Of a stretch of DNA of 10,702 bases, positions 1 to 5,572 are shown in pieces. The first letter of the stretch is position 1; every line of letters begins with the position of its first letter. Source of the DNA: an uncultured delta proteobacterium. Its GTDB lineage: Bacteria > RBG-13-61-14 > DRUE01. The notes below the pieces were generated by a model. That model was not told the origin of the DNA and ran no database searches. It was given only the letters and a program-made list of their open reading frames with translations. The stretch spans positions 1 to 10,702 of the forward strand of contig CAIYYW010000055.1 of assembly GCA_903930515.1 (NCBI GenBank). Reading direction: 5' to 3'. Position numbers and translations under genes: made by a program.

Positions 1-455
1 AGCATCGCCATCCATCCGAAAACGGCCGCGGAAACAAAATAAACCAGGAATCCCATCCAGCTCTTGTCCCGGTTCCAGAATAATTTTGTTCCTCCCAGCA
101 ATCTCCCGGACAGAGTGGCCAGGCCGTCCGCCATACTTAAAACTGCCCAGCCCCCGGCCAGAATCGGCCGCGGGAAAAATAACGCCAGGATCAAAATGGC
201 GACCGGATACGCCAACATCCCCTCGGAATATCCCCGTTCTTTTTCCTCCGGACGCAAGGTGTCCGGAAAAAAACGCGGCATCGCACACAGGTTCCAGAAA
301 AAAGCGATCCCCGCGAACACCAGCGCGTACCAAAACCCGAGCCAGCGGAGCGGGAGGATGAACAGGGCCGCCGCGGAGTGAAGGGCCTGCCGGTAAAATT
401 CCCGGAACAGGATTTCCATTCTGGGCTGAGATTTATCCATCGTCAACTGTTCCAT
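1..455 (-). CDS. Dolichol/phytol kinase-like membrane lipid kinase (partial, C-terminus outside window)
   Basis: 151 residues are visible, read leftward from ATG at 455; the frame is still open at base 1, so the C-terminus is missing. The family uses CTP (or related) to phosphorylate polyprenol, phytol or diacylglycerol in the membrane. Seen here: an N-terminal R-x-x-x-H-type segment (RQALHSAAALF, residues 22-32), hydrophobic spans near 27-57 and 80-108, then A-D-G at 109-111 followed by G-R-L-L-G-G (117-122) and W-N-R-D-K-S-W (127-133). This order (DG, GR..G, K, WN..KSW.G) is the family signature. An in-frame TAA lies just upstream, so ATG 455 is the most upstream start. However, a TGC-TAAAAT element (467-459) ends only three bases before it, so the ATG at 440 or 419 may be the real start. 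Divergent from the MshEN gene. A role in supplying polyprenyl phosphate to the nearby glycosyltransferases is inference. The exact lipid substrate cannot be told. Confidence 0.75.
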   Translation of the reverse strand, partial: MEQLTMDKSQPRMEILFREFYRQALHSAAALFILPLRWLGFWYALVFAGIAFFWNLCAMPRFFPDTLRPEEKERGYSEGMLAYPVAILILALFFPRPILAGGWAVLSMADGLATLSGRLLGGTKLFWNRDKSWMGFLVYFVSAAVFGWMAM

Positions 456-502
456 GATATTTTAGCATTTCTCCCCCAAAGATCACGGCCGCGGATAAAT
501 AA

Positions 503-532
503 TTGCCAACCCCGGGTAAAAAGTGGTAGAAT
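503..532 (+). promoter_or_regulatory. Sigma70-type promoter for the MshEN-domain gene
   Basis: TTGCCA (503-508), an 18-base spacer and TAGAAT (527-532), with a TGG just before the -10 that fits an extended -10. Transcription should start near 539, so an alternative GTG start at 523 would lie upstream of the transcript. The gene's leader would be only about 14 bases. Confidence 0.6.
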
Positions 533-540
533 ACTTTTGC

Positions 541-544
541 GAGG
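541..544 (+). promoter_or_regulatory. Ribosome binding site deciding the start at 553
   Basis: GAGG lies eight bases before ATG 553 and inside the predicted transcript. It supports ATG 553 over the in-frame GTG at 523. Confidence 0.6.
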
Positions 545-552
545 TATATAGA

Positions 553-1968
553 ATGGCAAGAAAGAAAATCGGAGTGTTGCTTGAAGAAAAGGGATTGATC
601 ACGGAATTCCAACTGGTCGCCGCGCTTAGCCAGCAGCGGAAGTGGAAAATCCGCCTGGGCAAAGCCCTGATCGAGCAGGGATATATTGAGGAAAAAAAAT
701 TGTTTGAAGTCATTGCCGAGCAATGGGGGATGGATCTGGTTGATTTTAGCCAGGTGAGAATTCCGGACGAGTTGAAAAGAAAAATCGGCCGGGACAAGGC
801 CACCGCTTTGATGGCGGTGCCGGTGAGGCAGGAAGAGGACATTCTGGTGGTCGCGGTGGCGGAGCCGGATCGCGCGAAATTGAAAGAGGATTTAGAAAAG
901 ATCATCGGGATGCCGGTCCGGCTGGTGCTGGGGATGGACAGCCAGGTGGAAGAGATGGCGCGGCTGATGGCGGAGAAGGTTCCGGTCGGAACAGTTAAGC
1001 CGGTGAAGAAGGCTTTCCGCAAAAACGACAACGGCGAAATTAAACTGGTGGACAAAGAATCCGCGGACTCGGAAGCTCTCTTGGGCGGGAAAGACCTGGT
1101 GGAAAAGCAGCCGGAAGAGCCTGTCGTTTTGGGAGAAGAACCGGTGCCTTTGGAGGAAGGGCCGGTGGAATTGGAAGAAGAAGCCCCGGAGACGATAGTC
1201 ACGGCGCCTTCCCGGGAGACCGGCGAGGAAGTCCCGGACTTGGATAAGAAAGATCCTGCTCTCGGGGCGGAAGAAAAAACCGCGATCCCCTCGCCGGAAA
1301 TACCTAAGATGGAGAAGCCGGTGGTCGGCGAGGACACTGATGAATTGTGGGACAATGCCCAGCCGGTGGCCTCGGTGTCAAAGGGAAAAGTTCCCGCAGA
1401 AATTCCCGGGCCGGAATCTTCTCTTGAAGCTATGCCGGAAGCCAGAGCCGCGGCCAAGTCGGAAGATGCTTCGGCTTCATCATTGTCGGATTATTTCCCG
1501 GGACAGATGCGCGATTTGGAAACGCCGCGGCTGGAAGAGCAGACCGGGCCGAAAGCGGAAGAAGGTGTGATGGAACTGGGAGCGGACCTGCCGGCAAAAA
1601 AGATCATCGAGCCGCCTGAAAAAGAGCCGGAGCCGATTGAAGCCGGAGAGACTATTCCTTTGGAATCGAAAGAGCCGGTGCCGGGTTTTTTGTCCGGAAC
1701 CAATCCGGAAGAAATATTTGCCAAAGATCCGACCGCGAGGGAGTTCCATCGGGAGGAACCCGCGCCGGTGATGCGGGAAGAAAATAATCCGGAGCCTGAG
1801 CCGATCTCCAAACAGGTGGCATCATTGGAAGTGGAATCCGAGTTGTCCAAGCCCGGTCCGGGGGATTTGGAAAAGCAGGAAATCCTGCAAATGGTTACGG
1901 AAATTGAGCAGAAACTCAAGCGGCTGCGGGAGATGGTGAAGGTTCTGAAGGAAAAATTGGAGTCCTGA
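553..1968 (+). CDS. Stand-alone MshEN (GspE/PilB N-terminal) domain protein with acidic linker and coiled coil
   Basis: 471 residues from ATG 553. Residues 5-135 match the N-terminal domain of type II secretion/type IV pilus ATPases (T2SSE_N, MshEN). The double motif that binds cyclic di-GMP in MshE is visible: K5-I6-G7, L10, I16, L21, L25, Q28, then after exactly five residues R34-L35-G36, L39, I45, L50, I54, Q57. Residues 68-140 form the usual second lobe (IPDELKRK, ILVVAVAEPD). The family normally continues into a Walker-type ATPase. Here there is none: residues about 150-435 are rich in Glu, Pro and Ala (low complexity, probably disordered), and about 437-471 are a charged heptad-like coiled coil (EIEQKLKRLREMVKVLKEKL). 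No signal peptide or membrane span is seen, so the protein is probably cytoplasmic. It may be a c-di-GMP-responsive adaptor for a pilus or secretion machine; that function is inferred. The first motif has K-I-G for R-L-G. The next gene starts 38 bases downstream. Confidence 0.85.
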   Translation: MARKKIGVLLEEKGLITEFQLVAALSQQRKWKIRLGKALIEQGYIEEKKLFEVIAEQWGMDLVDFSQVRIPDELKRKIGRDKATALMAVPVRQEEDILVVAVAEPDRAKLKEDLEKIIGMPVRLVLGMDSQVEEMARLMAEKVPVGTVKPVKKAFRKNDNGEIKLVDKESADSEALLGGKDLVEKQPEEPVVLGEEPVPLEEGPVELEEEAPETIVTAPSRETGEEVPDLDKKDPALGAEEKTAIPSPEIPKMEKPVVGEDTDELWDNAQPVASVSKGKVPAEIPGPESSLEAMPEARAAAKSEDASASSLSDYFPGQMRDLETPRLEEQTGPKAEEGVMELGADLPAKKIIEPPEKEPEPIEAGETIPLESKEPVPGFLSGTNPEEIFAKDPTAREFHREEPAPVMREENNPEPEPISKQVASLEVESELSKPGPGDLEKQEILQMVTEIEQKLKRLREMVKVLKEKLES

Positions 1969-1988
1969 TTTATCCTTGCGCCGCGCAG

Positions 1989-1997
1989 TGATACAAT
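1989..1997 (+). promoter_or_regulatory. Possible extended -10 promoter just before the first glycosyltransferase
   Basis: TGA-TACAAT (1989-1997) matches an extended -10, without a clear -35 at the right distance. Transcription would begin near 2004, about three bases before the TTG start, giving an almost leaderless mRNA. Read-through from the preceding gene is an alternative. Confidence 0.35.
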
Positions 1998-2006
1998 AAA
2001 CCTGTC

Positions 2007-3719
2007 TTGCGAAAACTGGAATTCACTATCGTAACCGTCCTTTTGGGCTGGTTCGCGGCTGTCAGTTTTTTCAGCCAGCGCTGGTCGAGCGTGACCATTG
2101 ACGAGTTCGCGCATCTTCCAGCCGGATACTATTATTGGCTCACCGGCGATTACCGTCTCTACGCCAAGAACCCTCCGCTGGTCAAGCTGATCACCAGCCT
2201 GCCCCTGGCCTGGAAACATTCATCCGCGGAAACGGATTTGTCCCGCCTGCCTAAAAGCGGCTGGATGCCCTGGCTCTATGGCACGGATTTTATGCTTCGC
2301 AACCAAGGCAACTATCTTAAAATATTCGAATCCGGCCGGATGATGGTGATTTTAATGGGGCTGATCCTAGGACTGATCCTGTATGGATCAGCGCGCCAGT
2401 GGTATGGAAAAACCGGCGCGGTCTTGAGCCTGGCGATTTTCGCCTTCTGCCCGAATTTGATCGCGCACAGCCAATTGGCAACGGTTGACACCGGCGCTTC
2501 CCTTTTTATCCTCATCGCCCTGCTTTCCCTGGTTCATTATTTGAAAAAACCATCCTGGTCCCGCGCGGCATTGGCCGGCCTGGGCCTGGCCACGGCCCAA
2601 CTATCCAAGTTCAGTTCGGTGTCGCTGCTCCTCTTTTACGGGCTCGCGCCGATCCTGGCGGTTTGGCCGTTCCGCTCCGATCGGGCATCGGCGAGAAGAT
2701 TTATTTTGAGGATCTGCCAGGTTGGATTGATGATCATCATCTGGCTATTTCTGACCGCGGCCTGCTACCGCTTCCAGAATCTTTTCCATACCACCGCGGA
2801 TTTCGATTTCCACAGCAGATGGATGAAACGGATCCAAGCCGTCACCGCCCCGCTTCCGGCCCCGTTTCCGGAAACATATCTCCTGGGCCTGGACCGGCAG
2901 CTCGAGGATATGCAACAGGGAGAGTTCGGGAATTACCTGCTCGGCAATTGGTATCACGGGGTCAGCCGAAAATATTTCCTGATCGCCCTGCTGGTCAAGG
3001 TCCCCATCCCGGTTATGATTTTGTTTCTGCTCGCGATGATTTCGGGCGTAATTCCCGGAAAATTAAAATGGGGCTTTGCCCCGGAAGAACTGTTGATTAT
3101 TGCCGTGATCGGATGGATGTTCCTGCTCTTCTCCTTCCGAAACAGCCTTCAGATCGGCGTCCGGTACCTGCTCCCGATGTTCCCACTCGCTTATTTGCTG
3201 ATCGGGCGGATCGGCAAATCCCTTTCCACCCCCGGGATCGTGAAAAAAATGGGCGTCGCTGTCCTGGTGGCCTGGCTGATCGGAGAATGCGCCGGGACCT
3301 ACCCGCATTATTTATCTTATTTCAACCAGTTCGCGGGCGGCCCGAAAAACGGGCATAAGGTTTTGCTCGACTCCAACCTGGACTGGGGACAGGACCTCCC
3401 GGCGCTCGCCGCTTTGATGAAGGATAAAAAAATTGACAAAATCGAGCTCTGGTATTTCGGGCATCCCTCGCCCGATCTTTACGGCGTCAACTACCAACTG
3501 CTCGGCCAGGAGCCGCGACAGAAATACGCCGCGATCAGCGCCCAGTTTTATTACTCGCAGGGAAATTTTCATTACCCGCTCCTTTATTACCATCCGCTGG
3601 AAATCCTGTTCCAGGGTAAAAAACCGATCGCGCTGAATAAAATCCAGATCCTGCCCTATCTCGGCAAAAAGCCCGTTGCTTTATGCGGATCCTCGATTCT
3701 GGTGTTTGAGAATGAATGA
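2007..3719 (+). CDS. GT-C fold membrane glycosyltransferase (family 39/PMT-like)
   Basis: 570 residues. Such enzymes move a sugar from a polyprenyl-phosphate donor onto an acceptor outside the cytoplasmic membrane. Seen: a first membrane span at about 7-22, then a periplasmic loop with the acidic pair D32-E33 (TIDEFAHLPAGYYYW) and N-P-P-L (55-58), which match the D-E and PPL motifs of the GT39/ArnT-like group. About ten further hydrophobic spans reach residue 430, including G-V-R-Y-L-L-P (384-390). The soluble C-terminal part carries the SNLDWGQDL motif (456-464) and a YFG...YG segment (483-493), typical of bacterial members. The start is TTG 2007: an in-frame TGA sits 18 bases upstream and no ATG or GTG precedes the first membrane span. 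There is no recognisable ribosome binding site. It overlaps the next glycosyltransferase by eight bases, so the two are probably co-expressed. Donor and acceptor are unknown. Confidence 0.82.
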   Translation: MRKLEFTIVTVLLGWFAAVSFFSQRWSSVTIDEFAHLPAGYYYWLTGDYRLYAKNPPLVKLITSLPLAWKHSSAETDLSRLPKSGWMPWLYGTDFMLRNQGNYLKIFESGRMMVILMGLILGLILYGSARQWYGKTGAVLSLAIFAFCPNLIAHSQLATVDTGASLFILIALLSLVHYLKKPSWSRAALAGLGLATAQLSKFSSVSLLLFYGLAPILAVWPFRSDRASARRFILRICQVGLMIIIWLFLTAACYRFQNLFHTTADFDFHSRWMKRIQAVTAPLPAPFPETYLLGLDRQLEDMQQGEFGNYLLGNWYHGVSRKYFLIALLVKVPIPVMILFLLAMISGVIPGKLKWGFAPEELLIIAVIGWMFLLFSFRNSLQIGVRYLLPMFPLAYLLIGRIGKSLSTPGIVKKMGVAVLVAWLIGECAGTYPHYLSYFNQFAGGPKNGHKVLLDSNLDWGQDLPALAALMKDKKIDKIELWYFGHPSPDLYGVNYQLLGQEPRQKYAAISAQFYYSQGNFHYPLLYYHPLEILFQGKKPIALNKIQILPYLGKKPVALCGSSILVFENE

Positions 3720-5427
3720 GCCGGAAAAACAAAATACCTTGATCAAAGAGCGCTGGCTGCTCTTACTGATCTTTCTGGCAGCCATCACCCTTCGCCTGAT
3801 CTATTTATCCGAGCTGAAAGATTCCCCGTTACTCTACTATCCCGGCCTGGACCCCGCGGCCTATGATTTATGGGCGCGGAGGATCGCGGCCGGGGATTGG
3901 CTGGGCCGAGAGGTATTTTATCAATCTCCGCTCTACCCGTATTTATTGGGTATTTTCTACGCCCTGTTCGGCCGTCATCTGTTTTGGGTTTATATCCTTC
4001 AAATCCTGGCCGGATCAATTGACTGCCTGCTAATCTATGGAATCGGGAAGAGGGTTTTCGGAACCCGGGCGGGATTCCTGGCCGGCCTGTTCGCCGCGGT
4101 TTACAAGCCTTTTATTTTTTACGATGTGGCGCTGCTGAAAACATTCCTGGAAGTCTTCCTGATCGACCTCTGCATTTATCTGCTGCTCCGGGCCGGGGAC
4201 CGGAAGAAACCGGCGACCATTTTTCTCGCCGGCCTGATCCTGGGATTGGGGAGTTTGGCACGGGATAATTTCCTGATCCTGGTCTTCTGGTTTTATCCCT
4301 GGCTATGGTATCAACTGAATAAATCAAGGTGCGCGGCCCGGTCATCCTGGTTTCTAGCGGGATTCGCGCTCATCATCGGGATCAGCGGAATCCGGAACCG
4401 AGTGGTGGGAAAAGATTTTGTCCTCACCACCAGCCAGGCCGGGCAAAATCTTTATATCGGGAACCACCTGAAAAATTTGACCGGGACTTATACCCCGCCT
4501 GATTTTGTGACCGCGAACCCATCATTTGAGCAAACCGACTTCCGGAACGAGGCAATCCGGCGGACGGGCCTTAAGCAACTGACCCCAAGCCAGGTCAGCA
4601 ATTTCTGGATAGCGCGGACCTTTCAGGAAATCCGGTTGGACCCGAAGCTGTTCCTGGAGCGGCTGTTGCTTAAGCTGGGCCTGTTCTGGAACCGGAAGGA
4701 AATCGCGGATAATGTCAGCTACTACCTCACCCAAATAGAATTTTCCTTCCTGCTCCGGATGCCGCTCCTGGATTTCGGATTGATCATGCCCTTCTCCATA
4801 CTGGGAATGATCCTGGCGCTCCGGAAAAAACGCGGGATTTTGCTCTTCGGATATGTGCTGATTTACTGGCTGAGCGTGAGCCTGTTTTTTATCTTCGCCC
4901 GCTACCGGCTGGCCGTGATCGGGCCGCTCTTGGTCTATGCCGGGTTCAGCCTGGAAATTTTATCGGGATGGGTCAAAGGAAAAAATTGGAAAAAAATTGC
5001 CGCGGCCATGATTTTGCTCGCGACCGCAGCCGGGTTGACTCTTTCGCCCTTGATCGTTGAGACCCTGGATTACGCCTATTACAATTTGGGCAACAGCTAT
5101 GCCCGGGCCGGCAAATTCCCACAAGCGGTTTCCGCCTATCGCAAAGCCCTCTTATATAATCCGGCGCCCGCGGAATTTTGGATCAACCTGGGAATCGCGG
5201 CCAGCCGGGTCGGAGACCTGGACCAAAGCCTGAACGCATTTGCCGAGGCGGTGGTCCGCGATCCGGATAATGCCAACGGCCATCTCGGATTCGGGATCGC
5301 CCTTTATCAGGCGCGATATTTTTCGGCCGCGGAAAAGGAGTTGGAAAGGGCTTTGACTATAAATCCGAATCTGTCGCAAGCCCGGGTTTATTTGGAGTTG
5401 ATCCAGTCAAAACAAAAAGGCGGTTGA
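3712..5427 (+). CDS. GT-C membrane glycosyltransferase with C-terminal TPR repeats
   Basis: 571 residues from ATG 3712, which lies inside the end of the previous gene (ATGAATGA). A possible in-frame start at 3676 would add 12 residues unlike the family N-terminus. Residues 15-33 form the first membrane span. The next loop has GLDPAAYDLWARRIAAGDW (45-63) and F-Y-Q-S-P-L-Y-P (69-76), the catalytic-loop pattern of GT39-like enzymes, with D47 the likely catalytic acid. About eleven more hydrophobic spans follow to residue 446, including F-A-R-Y-R-L (395-400). Directly after the last span come three tetratricopeptide repeats at about 454-487, 488-521 and 522-555, with the usual Y-N-L-G-N-S-Y, A-x-x-x-Y-R-K-A-L and N-P pattern. 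The TPR region may bind a partner or acceptor protein; this is inference. The two GT-C proteins differ clearly in sequence, so they are not a recent duplication. Substrate unknown. Confidence 0.82.
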   Translation: MNEPEKQNTLIKERWLLLLIFLAAITLRLIYLSELKDSPLLYYPGLDPAAYDLWARRIAAGDWLGREVFYQSPLYPYLLGIFYALFGRHLFWVYILQILAGSIDCLLIYGIGKRVFGTRAGFLAGLFAAVYKPFIFYDVALLKTFLEVFLIDLCIYLLLRAGDRKKPATIFLAGLILGLGSLARDNFLILVFWFYPWLWYQLNKSRCAARSSWFLAGFALIIGISGIRNRVVGKDFVLTTSQAGQNLYIGNHLKNLTGTYTPPDFVTANPSFEQTDFRNEAIRRTGLKQLTPSQVSNFWIARTFQEIRLDPKLFLERLLLKLGLFWNRKEIADNVSYYLTQIEFSFLLRMPLLDFGLIMPFSILGMILALRKKRGILLFGYVLIYWLSVSLFFIFARYRLAVIGPLLVYAGFSLEILSGWVKGKNWKKIAAAMILLATAAGLTLSPLIVETLDYAYYNLGNSYARAGKFPQAVSAYRKALLYNPAPAEFWINLGIAASRVGDLDQSLNAFAEAVVRDPDNANGHLGFGIALYQARYFSAAEKELERALTINPNLSQARVYLELIQSKQKGG

Positions 5428-5433
5428 CCGCCT
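5409..5433 (-). terminator. Minus-strand intrinsic terminator shape at the end of the glycosyltransferase operon
   Basis: AGGCGG (5418-5423) pairs with CCGCCT (5428-5433) around a four-base loop and spans the stop codon of the plus-strand gene. Read on the minus strand the stem is followed by TTTTTGTTTT, the classical Rho-independent form. On the plus strand no T-run follows. It would stop leftward (antisense) transcription rather than end the operon. Confidence 0.4.
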
Positions 5434-5535
5434 CACCGATTTCAAAATCAATTCCGGGGCAAGACCTGGGTCAAAAATAAATCGCGGTTTTGAGGACCAG
5501 CCGCGGAATCATCAAACCGGGAATCCGGGCAAAAC

Positions 5536-5564
5536 TTGAGCGCGGCTCCAAAGCGATCTATGAT
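5536..5564 (+). promoter_or_regulatory. Sigma70-type promoter for the sensor kinase/regulator operon, giving a leaderless mRNA
   Basis: TTGAGC (5536-5541), a 17-base spacer and TATGAT (5559-5564). Transcription should start at about 5571-5573, on or next to ATG 5573. An in-frame TAA at 5567-5569 leaves no earlier start, and no Shine-Dalgarno sequence is present. Both points agree with a leaderless transcript. No sigma54 (-24/-12) element was seen here, so the operon is not obviously controlled by its own regulator. Confidence 0.6.
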
Positions 5565-5572
5565 GGTAATCG

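Noticed and set aside
64-381. Plus-strand open frames at the left edge
   Set aside because: Arg/Pro/Ser-rich with no motif; the minus strand here encodes a recognisable membrane lipid kinase without frameshift.
523-552. GTG start adding ten residues to the MshEN protein
   Set aside because: It lies upstream of the predicted transcription start and lacks a ribosome site, while ATG 553 has GAGG eight bases before it.
483-1457. Long minus-strand open frame opposite the acidic linker of the MshEN protein
   Set aside because: It is Ser/Thr/Phe-rich because it mirrors GAA/GAG codons of the opposite strand; no domain or ribosome site. The plus-strand protein has a clear family match.
1491-2219. 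Minus-strand open frame across the junction of the MshEN and glycosyltransferase genes
   Set aside because: Ser-rich complement of coding sequence and no recognisable domain.
2279-2295. TGGCAC followed by TTATGC, resembling a sigma54 promoter
   Set aside because: The GG and GC elements are not at the required spacing and the site lies inside a gene with no start downstream.
2663-3358. 231-codon plus-strand frame inside the first glycosyltransferase
   Set aside because: Out of frame with a well-supported membrane enzyme, and rich in Arg, Pro and Gly as expected of a shadow in GC-rich DNA.
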